Positions 46,819 to 57,495 of a DNA stretch of 64,000 bases are shown here, piece after piece. The notes under the pieces are model-generated. The model was not told where the DNA came from. It saw nothing but the letters and a program-made list of their open reading frames with translations, and did no database searches. The stretch comes from Chrysomallon squamiferum (taxonomy: Eukaryota; Mollusca; Gastropoda; Neomphalida; Peltospiridae), in NCBI GenBank assembly GCA_012295275.1, contig CM022666.1:2983616-3047615 (forward strand). Direction: 5' to 3'. The number at the start of each line of letters is the position of its first letter. Positions within the stretch are counted from its first letter, which is position 1. The position numbers were made by a program, and so were the translations under genes.

Positions 46819-46850
<32 letters not shown>
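46450..46850. repeat. Long mixed triplet field (ACT, GCT, CAT, GTT, ATT)
   Basis: Four hundred bases keep period 3 while the triplet drifts: ATT, TAC, GCT/ACT, AAT, CAT, then pure GTT (46796-46822) and ATT (46822-46849). A 126-codon frame exists only because of this. Confidence 0.92.
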
Positions 46851-46853
<3 letters not shown>

Positions 46854-46969
46854 AATAATATTCCAGTTTGACTCGCATGTACAACACTGACCCATTACTC
46901 TGGCCAAACCTGCTGAACAAATTGCTTTTGCCGTGACGTCACAAGTCATCTTCTTTAGACATGCAATAT

Positions 46970-47260
46970 TCCATTTAACTCACGGCTATTCTCTATCATG
47001 TTAGATGCTCGAAAGATTTTTCTTCCGACATCAAATTACGTCTTATACATAAAATGCCAATAGCCGAGGCTATTTTTACCATCAGCAGTCGCTGTAACCT
47101 TTCGGAAGACCAAACTGGAGATTTTTCAATTTACGTAAAGTGTCGATGTTAAATGAAAGCTCATCGCTTGTCGAATAAAACGACAGAAATAAAGAATAAC
47201 TCGCAAAGATGTTAATATTCTCAGCACTCACTGACGTTTAAAAATCTACACTTTTTTTTC
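46970..47260. other. Complex CpG-rich island
   Basis: Unique sequence with frequent CpG. It contains a short palindrome, AATAGCCGAGGCTATT (47058-47073), and many ACG words. All frames are broken; regulatory use is possible. Confidence 0.35.
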
Positions 47261-47308
47261 TTCTTAATTTTCTTCTAGTATTCGTTCTGCGGTCGTGATG
47301 GGAAATTC

Positions 47309-47359
<51 letters not shown>

Positions 47360-47362
47360 TTT
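47309..47362. repeat. (TTTA)n microsatellite
   Basis: Thirteen or so tetramers, followed by looser TTTG/TTTA sequence to about 47600. Confidence 0.95.
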
Positions 47363-47659
47363 TTCTGTTCGTTTATTTGCTAATTTAGTTATTTGGTAAT
47401 AATTTTTTTTTGTGTTTATTTTGTTTGTTTGTTTATTTATTTGGGATTTTTTTTTTGTTTTGTTTGTTGGCTTGTTTATTATTCTGTATAATTTATTCAC
47501 ATTTGCATATTAGCGTATTTCTTCATTTATTTATTTGACTGTTATAATGTTATGTATGTAATTATTTATTATTATTATTATTATCTATTTATTTGGTAAT
47601 TTATTATAATTATATTAGTGATGGATGTTTTTACATATTCTTGTAGCATATGGAGAAAA

Positions 47660-47880
47660 GTGTACAGATAGAGAAACAGACAGACAGACATACAACCAGA
47701 CAGACAGAGAGATAGATAGATAGTCAGATGATAGGTAGGTAGGTAGATAGATAGACAGACAGAGAAACAGACAGACAGCCAGACAGACATATAAATAGAG
47801 ACATAGATAGATAGATAGATCGATAGATCGATAGATAGATATATAGATATATAGATATAAAGTAGGTACATAAAGATAGA
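47660..47880. repeat. Interleaved GACA / GATA / GGTA array
   Basis: CAGA, GATA and GGTA tetramers alternate over about 200 bases, in the style of Bkm-type GATA/GACA repeats. Long frames on the minus strand are tetramer translations. Confidence 0.93.
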
Positions 47881-48000
47881 TGGACAAAGGGAATGCGGAG
47901 GGAAGAAAGAAGCAGGTAAAGGAAAAAGAAAAAAGGAAAGACAGAAAGAGAAAGACAGAGAAGGAAGAACAAAAAGAAATATATATTGTATTTCATAAAT

Positions 48001-48016
48001 GATTTGAAAAAAAAAA

Positions 48017-48053
<37 letters not shown>

Positions 48054-48153
48054 ATAAAATTGAATCTATATTTGTAATAACATTTTCTCTTCAACAACTG
48101 GAAAATAAAGATCAAATGTTTCCTGTGATGAACATTTTAAAAATCCAACAATC

Positions 48154-48217
<64 letters not shown>

Positions 48218-48317
48218 CACACACACTTACGAATATGCACGCATACATTAACACACACACACACATAAAAACATACAGATATACATGCATGAAGACATGC
48301 ATACAGACAAACAGAAA

Positions 48318-48356
<39 letters not shown>

Positions 48357-48420
48357 AAATAAAGAAGTACGTAAGAAATTAAATAAATAAGTAAGTAAGT
48401 AAATAAATAATAAATAAACT
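48001..48420. repeat. Poly-A, (AC)n and (AAAT)n tracts
   Basis: A runs to about 48051, an AC array 48157-48209 with interrupted CA to 48267, AAAT 48317-48358, then AAGT/AAAT. Confidence 0.93.
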
Positions 48421-48744
48421 GTTTAAAGTCAACATATTATTGAGATTTTACAAAAACACTTTTGTTTTTAAATTCACCGGTCAAGCTTCGCTTGTTAATT
48501 ACTAGTCAGCTCATCATAAGTCGTTGACTTGTTATTGCATTCGCATCATTACTGTCATGATGCAACTGATGATTCCATGGCAACAGTATCATTCCAATTT
48601 GCAAAATATTACATATTTAGATTCACGGCTGGTAACCGCGCTAATGTTTTGGAAGGATGAAAAATAAATAGGATATTCCATGTTTGAGCACGTTCACCAA
48701 CATCACAGAAATACAAAAAAAAAAAAAAAAAAAAAACAACGTTT

Positions 48745-49050
48745 TACTGGATGGTTGACCAAACATGTTTTTGTATAGACGTACCTGTATCATACGATCA
48801 TCATATAGGTATATATTATAAACAAAATTCTTTTAATCAGTGGACTAATAAACAGGATTCTGCATGGATGTGGATATATATATATGTGAACGTTATACAG
48901 AACTGTTTTACCGTGTCAACCAAAAAAACATGGTTTTGTAACTGGAATGGATATGATTAACTGAACGACATATAAACATACAGAAGGGTTTTGACTGATT
49001 AAACAAGGTTTTCCATAGATATGGATGTATGTGAATAAATCAAAGTATTC
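48745..49050. repeat. ~76-bp minisatellite, four diverged copies
   Basis: Each copy has GAC(C/T)AA..AAACA.G.TTTT followed by a GGATATG/GGATGTATGTG word. Anchors are near 48757, 48842, 48914 and 48990. Divergence is high. Confidence 0.65.
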
Positions 49051-49700
49051 TACTGTTGTGAACACAACGCGAATGTCACAGAAATATGCAGACATTAAAT
49101 GGTGTAGGTATTTATTATTATAATGAACGTTGACAATAACGTTGCTTTGTCTCCGCTTTGACAAATGATGTGGATGTTTCTGTAGCTGTTGATGTATCGG
49201 TACACCACGTAGATATCTATATTTTATGAGTGATTAATCTTTTATTCCAGCAAAGTCGATAAACGTGTTTTGTTATTAAACTGATTCGCAAGTTAAATGT
49301 TTCGGATTAATCATCTTAATGATTCATTTCCGAATGATTCAACATCTAAAGTCAAATGATTCTTCTTCTTGGTTGGTTCGCTTTTTTAAGTGACTAACTG
49401 TTTTGACTGAATCACAGAAGAAAGTACAACAGCGAATCATTTCTGCTGATTTATTATTTAAATGAAACGACTGATTCTCTGTCTGGAGAAATAGAATTCA
49501 GTTTCTTAGCTTTTTATTCGGGACTTAAAGGAATACACTAAATAAATTAGGTTTTTGTTTGTTCGGTTGTTTTGTTTTTAACACTGGAAAGCATTGTGTA
49601 AAACATGTTTTGGCTCATTCAGTAATTCAACAAAAAGGGCTGAATCCTTTTCATTATTCACTACAGAACGAGATTCATTGATTGCATTACATAAGAGATT
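49051..49700. other. Unique DNA with recurring TGATTC words
   Basis: AATGATTC or its complement GAATCATT, and close variants, occur near 49319, 49335, 49358, 49411, 49433 and 49470. They could be homeodomain/PBX-type sites or a decayed short repeat. No gene seen. Confidence 0.35.
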
Positions 49701-49867
49701 GTAGTGATTTATTTTCTGCCACGGAATCCTCAAACAGAGACCTTGAACCATTCTAAAGATATAATCTTGCGTGATTCCCTGTTTAAACAGAACAAAATCG
49801 TTCTTTTTTTTTTTTTGGTTAAATTTTTTCTTTCATTTCACTTGTTACATAAAAAGAAAAAAAAAAA

Positions 49868-50368
49868 ATGTATTTTTTCAAAGACGTTGTTGACGAGGAT
49901 GACGCACTCGCGACAGAAGACGGCAGCCCAAAGAACGGCAACGTCAAAATTTGCCGACGTCCAGTTATTCCAACGTTCAACATCGACACAGTTTTGTCTT
50001 CGGACAACGAAACGGACAAAAGCGATTCGGAACCATCGTCTGACTGCAAACAAAAAAGAAATTGTAAACAGCAATCAAACGACAACAACGACAACGACAA
50101 CGTCTTCAGAGAGACTCCTCTGCCCGACTTCAAGACGGCTGGAAGGGGACATAGTGGCCACCGCCATTCCATCGATGTGTGCAACTTCTTGAAAGAAACG
50201 AAAGCCTTGAAGTCGTGTCTGCGGCCGCGCGTGACGGACAGAGGGAACACCGACATGCGCAGACGATCCTTGTCCTGGGCAGACGACATTAGCGGGAATG
50301 TTCTGGAAAGCGTTTCATATTTTCAGCAACTTTCCGCTATCCCGCAAGTGGACAGTCTTCCGGTTTGA
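49868..50368 (+). CDS. Uncharacterised 166-aa protein with SILK/RVxF-like PP1-docking pair
   Basis: Single-exon frame of 166 codons. The start is the first ATG after an in-frame TAA at 49850; a TGA ends it at 50366-50368. The protein is hydrophilic: an acidic start (DVVDEDDALATED, 6-18), a Ser/Asp-rich segment (44-59) and an Asn/Asp-rich segment (70-79), all probably disordered. The C-terminal third is the ordered-looking part: KSCLRPR (115-121) contains a degenerate SILK motif and RRRSLSWADD (131-140) an RVxF-like motif, followed by ISGNVLESVSYF. PPP1R3 glycogen-targeting subunits share the pattern RVxFAD..G..L..V..F, but no CBM21 glycogen-binding domain follows. RRRSLS is also a basophilic-kinase site. 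GC-richer codons than the surroundings support real coding. The role as a PP1 regulator is inference; I know no named orthologue. Confidence 0.7.
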   Translation: MYFFKDVVDEDDALATEDGSPKNGNVKICRRPVIPTFNIDTVLSSDNETDKSDSEPSSDCKQKRNCKQQSNDNNDNDNVFRETPLPDFKTAGRGHSGHRHSIDVCNFLKETKALKSCLRPRVTDRGNTDMRRRSLSWADDISGNVLESVSYFQQLSAIPQVDSLPV

Positions 50369-50622
50369 TAATAGACAACAACGCGCATACGGAAAGTGAA
50401 AACTAAACTGTGACGTCAAAAAGAGACTACTAATTTTTATTTTATTTATTTATTTATTTATTTATTTGTTTGTATATTTGTTTATAATATTATATCCATA
50501 ATGATGTCGCGGAATAGGAGAAGATGAGAGGCTTCAGCTGGTTCTAAATTGTTTTTTTTCTTTCTTTTTTTTCTTTTTTTAAATGGCGTCGGCAACAAGA
50601 CTTCTATGCTAGTTCAGAGAAT

Positions 50623-50637
50623 GCAGTTGTCTCCCCT
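50623..50637 (-). other. AAGGGARAYAACT-like motif
   Basis: The complement reads AGGGGAGACAACTGC, related to the words at 54301-54316 and 60610-60625. Confidence 0.5.
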
Positions 50638-50980
50638 ATACTGGAGTATGTCGTATATTTTATTATACAATCAAAAATTAATTTGTAGATATCCTGACAA
50701 ATTGTTCATACGAGCAGTACTGGAAAATATTCTCCTTGTAAATACGTATATCCACTATTCTACTGATAGTATGAGCTTGTGAGTGGAAAAAGTAGGAATA
50801 TTGTTTAGCAGTGTATAATGATTATAAAACGAATTAATTTGTTTTTGTCTCCTATAAATCTTTCGTTATAATGCAAATACCAATATTCTTCTTTTCAAGA
50901 TGTAGATATCGTCTTTAAAGACCTCTAAATGTGCTTTCCACTTAGGAAAAGGGTTAAAATAATATTTAAAGAATAGAATA

Positions 50981-50982
<2 letters not shown>

Positions 50983-51052
<70 letters not shown>

Positions 51053-51070
51053 TAATAATAATAATAATAA
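50983..51070. repeat. Long (AAT)n microsatellite
   Basis: Almost 30 AAT units with one AAAAT step, then AAG-rich sequence to 51112. Confidence 0.96.
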
Positions 51071-51927
51071 AGAAGAAGAAAAAGAAAAAAGAAGAAAAAG
51101 AAGAAAAAAAAAAATTAGTCTTACTTGTATATAAATACACACTTAATACCGTTTATGAATTGTGTATAGCAATACTATTTCTTTAAGATATTCAGACAGT
51201 GCAATCCATCATCAGTAAGTGAAATTTTCTGGACATACATACATACATATATACATACACACACACATACATATTGTAATTTAAAAATAACAAACAAAAA
51301 CAACATTTTATGATATTTTGAAAACATTCCTTTTGTTAATGAAAATGTTTGCTTGCAAATGTAAATGTTTCTGTTAAAGTATATTATAAATTGTTATATT
51401 TGATTATTTATTTTTGAAAGAAATAAAATAGTCACTTGCACGTGTACAAAATTATTTTGTCTGTTTTTTTGTTGTTGTTTTTTTCTATTGTTTTCTTTAT
51501 CTGCATGTCAACATTACTTTAATTCTATTGGTTGTGAAGAAAATACTATTTATTCTAGAAACACAAATATTTTGCAAAAGTTTCATCTAATTCTTTTCTT
51601 CGAGAATTCTTCATTATTTGAACCAGACATTAATAATTATCTGTAGAAGTCTACAATTGATCCTTTACAAAAGTTCATGCACAGTCGGTGGAAAGAAAAA
51701 AGATAGGGGAAAAAAAAAAAAAAAAAAAAAAAAAGATATTACCTCAGAACCTTCTGGTACGATTGGTTCAAAATTTCATGCGCTTAGGCCAAATTAAATC
51801 TGGTTTATTATGTTTATTTTTCTTCCATCTGTTAGTTTATCTTCTTCTTCAGTTGTGGATCCATGGTTTTATATAAGGGAACATTTGCTTTTGCTTTTTC
51901 ATGATGAAATATGACATTCACTATTTA

Positions 51928-51951
51928 ATAATAATAATAATAATAATAATA

Positions 51952-52000
<49 letters not shown>

Positions 52001-52020
52001 CGACGATGAAGAAGAAGAAA
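51928..52020. repeat. (AAT)n-(GAT)n-(GAC/GAA)n triplet succession
   Basis: AAT (51928-51952) changes into GAT (51953-52000), then GAC and GAA triplets, without losing phase. Confidence 0.95.
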
Positions 52021-52639
52021 AATATATAAAAATGAAGACACACGTTTCCTTCTCTGCCATATAAATGATTGATGCCTATTTGACTATAAATGCGCTTTTT
52101 TTTTGCTTCTTAATATCTTTTTCGCTTTATATTTTCATTTTAATGATCTTGTTTTTAAACCCAATTGTCGTTCTAAGTGTCAGGATAATACTGACAAATG
52201 TAATTTGACTTTTCAGCAATCGCTTGTCGCCGCGTTACGTCTGCCAATTAATTCTCAATTGATCACGTGACGTATTCGACAAGATGCTATTTTCTAAACG
52301 CAGATTACGATTTGTTACAACGCAAACGCGCTTTGAATTAACTTTTTTTTTTCTCTCTCTCTCTCCTTTTTCTTTCTTTAACGGCTTGTCAGGCAATCTT
52401 TATCTTGTCGAGTTGGCTCCAGTTTTCTTTCTCTTCCTGCAGACTATCAGTTCTGATTCTAAATAAGTGACAGTTTCTAAATGATTGCCACAGAACTGTT
52501 ATAGCTGCAAAGAAAATATAAAATAAAAATATAAAATCAATATTTATCATTTCCTTTATAAGTGAATTTAATGACCTAATCGGGGGTACTAAAAGCTCAT
52601 TGTAGCATCCGATGTAAGTTTTTGTTTTTTTGACTCCTT
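52021..52639. other. Unique non-coding DNA
   Basis: Normal complexity with CpG at 52220-52340 and a CT/T-rich tract near 52342-52380. No gene seen. Confidence 0.5.
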
Positions 52640-52640
52640 A

Positions 52641-52682
<42 letters not shown>

Positions 52683-52725
52683 TTTTTTTTTTTTCGTTTT
52701 GTTATTATTTTTTTTTTTTTTTTAA
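52640..52725. repeat. (TA)n and poly-T
   Basis: TA array 52641-52680 followed by T runs. Confidence 0.95.
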
Positions 52726-52910
52726 TTGTGTATGTATCTGTTTTAGTGACAAACAGGGTGTTTTTTAAAGTGCTATACAAGAATTTTTTATGTATGAAAA
52801 TGAATCGTAAACGTTGTGATGCAGTTTTCTGTTTGTTAATTCTTTTGTAACTTTACTTAGAATTAAAAAACAAAGTTTACATGAAGTAAAAGTACAGTAT
52901 ATCCTTGCTA

Positions 52911-53002
52911 TTTATTTGTTTGTTTGTTTTGTTTTGTTGTTTGTTTTTTTTTTTTTTTTTTTTTAAGTTGTAATTCCTGCTGGGTCTTTTTACTAGTAAT
53001 GC

Positions 53003-53033
<31 letters not shown>

Positions 53034-53209
53034 AACTCATTTATTATCATCAATAAAATGTATTATTATAAATAATATTGTTATCATTGTTATTACTACT
53101 AGCACAACAACTACGACTACTACTATTACAACTATTACTACTACTACTACCGCTACTACAACTACTATTATTATTATTTACTCTATCACAACTGATATAT
53201 ATATATATA

Positions 53210-53261
<52 letters not shown>

Positions 53262-53281
53262 CACACACACACACACATATA
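52911..53281. repeat. TTTG, poly-T, (ATT)n, ACT triplets, (TA)n and (AC)n
   Basis: Several simple repeats in a row: TTTG near 52914-52950, a T run to 52964, ATT (53004-53032), ACT-type triplets (53090-53170), TA (53194-53258) and AC (53259-53277). Confidence 0.93.
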
Positions 53282-53339
53282 CGCGATTAAGACTGCAGTG
53301 TACTATTATCTTTTATTTAATTTGTAAAAATCCGCTCAT

Positions 53340-54050
53340 TGATTTATCAACCATTAACATATATCTTTTCTGAGTCTCGTTCACGTGCCCATGGAACGCG
53401 TGCTTGAACTTACATGAACACGATCACGCGTCAAACGTACCGATATTAAGCTTGACTCGAACATCAGAGAACAAAATTTACGACTAAATTAGAGACGTGT
53501 AATTTCACTTACGCGAAATTTTAGACAAATCAGTTTAAAAGCATCATGATTTTCTCAAGCAGGATTCATTTTTTTTTTTTCGAAATTATCCACGCACGGA
53601 TCTAGGTAGGGGTCTAAAACATAGGCTCACGCCTCTTTTTAACAGACACACCCACATACACACCCACACACCCACAGACACAGATATCTATTTATATAGA
53701 CATACATACATACTCTCATAGACATACCCATACAAATGATTTTCCTTTTTTCTGAAAGTCTTCCCGTCTCTAAATGGATACAACTGGTAACGGCCACACC
53801 CTCCTGTTTTCCTGGTTCCGCTCCTGTGTTCAAAGAGTAATTTACAATTACCTCGACAACGCGAAACGATTTATAAACAGGAACTCCTAATGCTCCACCA
53901 TGCTAGACTGGACGCGACGTCATTAATTGGCGGGTTTCTGAGTACACGAGAATGTTATGGGTAACTGTCACGTAACGGTGTGATAAAAATCAGTCTAGGC
54001 GTTACACGCCTCCATGTTTGTCGGCTCGTGCAGGAAAATAGTAATAATAA
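53340..54050. other. Unique CpG-rich DNA
   Basis: Frequent CpG. Words of note are TCACGTGCCC near 53381 (E-box), AACGCGTGC near 53395, GCGACGTCATTAATTGGCGGG near 53915 (CRE plus homeodomain and E2F-like words) and the palindrome AGGCGTTACACGCCT (53997-54011). CCCACA repeats lie at 53640-53680. No gene identified. Confidence 0.35.
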
Positions 54051-54055
54051 TAATA

Positions 54056-54107
54056 GTAACAATAATAATAATAATAATAATAATAATAACTGCACGGATA
54101 ATCAAAA

Positions 54108-54139
<32 letters not shown>

Positions 54140-54150
54140 AAAAAAAAAAC
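54056..54150. repeat. (AAT)n and poly-A
   Basis: AAT array to 54090 and two A runs to about 54150. Confidence 0.95.
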
Positions 54151-54300
54151 AACATAAAAAAATTCTAACACTATATTTTTATAATAATAATAAAAAAATG
54201 ATGTTAATGATCAGTGATATTTTGGTTTCATGTAACAACAAATTTTTAACCTGAACCATATTATTTTAACACAAACAGCAAGAACAATAACTAATTAATT

Positions 54301-54316
54301 ACAGTTATCTCCCTTG
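54301..54316 (-). other. AAGGGAGATAACT motif
   Basis: The complement reads CAAGGGAGATAACTGT. I recall AAGGGAGATAACT as a very frequent short word in molluscan DNA; this recollection cannot be checked here. Confidence 0.5.
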
Positions 54317-54559
54317 TAAACATTATGCGCATAAGGCCATTTGCTTTACATGCTGAATTTCAGCAGACGTTACCATAATAATCAGAATAAATTGTTAAGC
54401 ACGTCTATCCTGGTAACAGAATATTAAGAATTTTATTTAGGATGTCTTAAGGCTGAATTAGGTCTTTATCATGATGACGTCAATATGTTGAAAGGCCAGT
54501 AGATCTGATATCCAGGGTTCAGATACCCATCTATAGAATTAACAGTGGATGGGATGCCA

Positions 54560-54796
54560 TTTTGTTATTTATTTTCTTCTCTTTTATTTTATTTTATTAA
54601 TTCATTTATTTATTTTTATTTTTATTATTATTATTTTATCTTTATCTTAATTTAATTTAATTTAATTTTTATTTATTTATTTAATATTTATTATTTATTT
54701 ATTCATTTATTATTTATTTTATTTTTCATTTATTTTAGTTTTTATTATTTATTTTATTTTTTATCTTAATTTAATTTAATTTTATTTTATTTTGAT

Positions 54797-54859
<63 letters not shown>

Positions 54860-54915
54860 CTTATATATTTATTTATGTATTTTTATTATTATTTTTTTTT
54901 TTTATTATTACTATT
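54560..54915. repeat. T/A-rich tetramer and pentamer field with (TTTA)n core
   Basis: TTTTA, TTTAA and TTTA repeats throughout; the purest TTTA array is 54796-54860. Confidence 0.93.
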
Positions 54916-55497
54916 TTTTTATTCCGTTTAAAATACACCCATTATTCATTAAAATCATGAAACCTAACAAAACGGCTAATAAACATTATTGATGGTACGT
55001 TAAACACACACGCATGCTCCCAGTAACGTCAACAGATGAACGTTTTCGTTTTCTTTACAAGGAAAAATACTTCATCCTGAAACAGAAGCCATCCTACGTA
55101 TTCAAGAGTTTAATTAAAATTCAACCGCAGTAAAATGGACACTGAATTCAAACATTTTGTTGCTGTCGTAACAGCAGTGTATTTAATCACAAAGATGTCC
55201 GTGTGTTTGTGTTTCTGTATAACAGTATGTAACAAGACATGGACACAGAAACACACATGCACAGATATATATATACATATATACACATATACATATATAC
55301 ATACATACATATATGTCTATTTCTACATATGTATGTGTGTATATGTATGTATGTTTGTATTTACATATGCACCTATATGTATGAATCTAAACCGATTAAA
55401 ACGTTGCTGCTATTCGATAACACGTAATGAAACTCGACTTAGGAAAACCTAGATTTCCAGGGAAGTAAACAGGAAAACTCTTTGTTCTCGGCTTGTG
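54916..55497. other. Non-coding with a TA/TACA tract
   Basis: No gene seen. CA/TA/TATG sequence at 55235-55370; unique DNA on either side. Confidence 0.5.
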
Positions 55498-55690
55498 TTA
55501 CGTCATTTCCGGTGGCGGCTATTATTTCATGACCGATACACGTCGGAAACGGAATAATTCATGAGTCGGAAGCAAGTTCCTGCCAAGATCAGGGGTATCA
55601 ATCACTGAATGCTGAACAGGACGTGCGTGCTTGAACCGTCGTCTGAAACGACGTTGTTCCTTCCATCCAGAACCACCTTGACTGCGTATG
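55498..55690 (+). promoter_or_regulatory. CRE + ETS CpG-rich promoter candidate
   Basis: TTACGTCATTTCCGG (55498-55512) fuses a CRE/ATF and an ETS site and is followed by TGGCGGC. CpG remains dense to 55690, with a hairpin CGTCGT-CTGAA-ACGACG near 55639-55655. Orientation is unknown; no gene could be attached. Confidence 0.42.
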
Positions 55691-55794
55691 TTAAATAAAA
55701 TAATCGGTGACTTGTTGTATGAAAAAGAGACGACGGAACGTTATCATAAACGTGGTTATTGTATGTGCATGAATGAGGGTATGTGTATGTGTGT

Positions 55795-56085
55795 ATGTGG
55801 TGTGTGTGTGTGTGTACGTGGTGTGTGTGTGTATGTTTGTGCGCGCGCGCGCGTTTCTTTATCCGTTTTTCGCTGACTCTATTTCTCTCAGTCTGTCTTT
55901 CTCTTTCTATTTTTTCTCTGTTTTACTCTATATATATCTATTTATCTGTCTATTTTAATCTGTCTATTTATCTACCTGGCTGTCCATCTATATATGTCTA
56001 TTTATCTAATTATTCTACTCTGTCTATATATCTGTTTATCTATCCATCTATACATCTGTATGTCTATTTAACCATCTAATTCAAC
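55795..56085. repeat. (GT)n, (GC)n and TCTA/TCTG tetramers
   Basis: GT repeats with GTGGTG breaks, a GC tract (55841-55853), then TCTG/TCTA tetramers to 56080. Confidence 0.92.
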
Positions 56086-56145
56086 TCTCTTCATTACCCA
56101 CCCCTCTGAATTTAACAGGGACTTTTCAGATAACAGAATTAAATT

Positions 56146-56148
<3 letters not shown>

Positions 56149-56184
<36 letters not shown>
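56149..56184. repeat. Poly-A run
   Basis: More than 30 consecutive A bases without a recognisable retroposed body. Confidence 0.95.
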
Positions 56185-56186
<2 letters not shown>

Positions 56187-56418
56187 CTGTTAGAACAGTT
56201 GCAATTAGTTCTAATTTTCCCGTTCTCGTTGGAGACAAAAGAGGAAATTTGTTGATTTCATTAAACGAAAATCACTACTCACGATGACTCACGACCAGTG
56301 TTATGTGTAAAACTCACGCTACGGTGCAATGATCTTTTGCCATCCCGTCATTGTCTTGTGACTGGGATGTCACCGCAGTTAAGCGATTTTGAAATATGGA
56401 GGGAAAATATCGTTTTTT

Positions 56419-56419
<1 letters not shown>
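56185..56419. other. Unique CpG-bearing DNA
   Basis: No gene seen. Confidence 0.5.

Positions 56420-56501
<82 letters not shown>
56420..56501. repeat. (CT)n microsatellite
   Basis: About 40 pure CT units. Confidence 0.96.
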
Positions 56502-56505
<4 letters not shown>

Positions 56506-57480
56506 GTGATCGATTATGGTCTAGGGGGCTTTTGGATCTTAAGGGCCTTTTCTTTCTTTCTTTTTTTCTTTTCTTTTCCTTTATTTTTTTTAATTTAAAT
56601 ATTAAATTTTTTTCTCCAGCTTTCTTAATTCAAGATGCAGATAATGGCAAGAAGTCTGTTCAATAGATCCAATATTTTCTCTTTTCATTTATTTTGAAGA
56701 CACCACTCGCATATTTTTCCCCAAAGATTTATTTTTTATTTTTATTTTTTATTTGTTATAACAAAATCGTATTAACCCTACTCTGAGTTTCTTTATTTTA
56801 TATGTCTATCTGTCTTTCTGTCCAAAGACATTCATACCAAAAGATACACACAGACCGACAGACAGAAAGACAGACAGATTATAGGACGCAGATGAACGGG
56901 TATAGATAAATGTTTAAATAGACAGACAGGTAAGTAGGTAGGAATGCAGATGGGTTCGTAGGCAGACAGGTGAACGGGTGATGGTTAGTCAAATATAAAA
57001 AAAAAATATGTAGAGATAGATGTAAAGTATATTCAATAGCGAGTGCATTTTGTTACATTAAACTCCTAACCCCACGATAATAACAACTAAAAAATTTTAT
57101 ATAATATTTAAAAATGAAATATAGAATAATTTTTTTTTTTAAAATCCGAGATCGATAAAAATGGTGCCAAGGTGGCTTGTGGTCGAGTGTCTGCAATAAA
57201 TCAGGCAGACGAGAATGAATTATTTGTGTTTTCTAGTGACGTATGTAATCCACATACTTGTCGCGTCTAGACTGCGCGCGCGCGCTTTCCCTCCGATACG
57301 TACAACATTCAGATTAGCAGACGACGCTAGCGTGTCATTCTTGTTACCTGATAAAAACTTACATCGGGGAAACATTAAAACGTGTTATTTTATTTTTCTC
57401 TTGTATAATTGATTGAGTGCTGCAGTACTGAAATAGAGACTACTATTCTCTGATGGAAATTAAACAGGATATGGTTAGGT
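56502..57480. other. Non-coding DNA with CAGA repeats and a (GC)n tract
   Basis: CAGA/GACA-rich sequence at 56850-56960 and a GC tract at 57274-57285. A 65-codon frame at 57215-57412 starts at an ATG, ends naturally and is unrecognised; I do not call it. Confidence 0.45.
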
Positions 57481-57483
57481 CGT

Positions 57484-57495
57484 TTTGGCGCCAAA
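57484..57495. promoter_or_regulatory. Palindromic E2F site
   Basis: TTTGGCGCCAAA is a perfect 12-bp E2F palindrome. A second one, TTGGCGCCAA, lies at 58740-58749. Confidence 0.5.

Larger units (their letters stand above)
50369..51925. other. Likely 3' UTR and non-coding DNA
   Basis: Follows the 166-aa ORF. A TTTA tract lies at 50430-50467. I see no clear polyadenylation signal close to the stop; AATAAA occurs in repeat sequence near 51067 and as AAATAAAATAG near 51420. The AAT array 50983-51070 and an A run (51711-51734) interrupt it. Confidence 0.45.

Noticed and set aside
46472-46949. 126-codon plus and 82-codon minus frames rich in Thr, Ala, His or Asn
   Set aside because: Pure products of the mixed triplet field.
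49704-50289. Long frames overlapping the 166-aa ORF in other frames (162 codons plus, 156 codons minus)
   Set aside because: Shadows of the real ORF. The chosen frame has acidic and basic clusters and the SILK/RVxF pair, and a proper start and stop.
56149-56184. Poly-A run as the tail of a processed pseudogene or LINE
   Set aside because: The upstream sequence is TCTA/TCTG simple repeat and unique DNA, with no coding relic and no target duplication.
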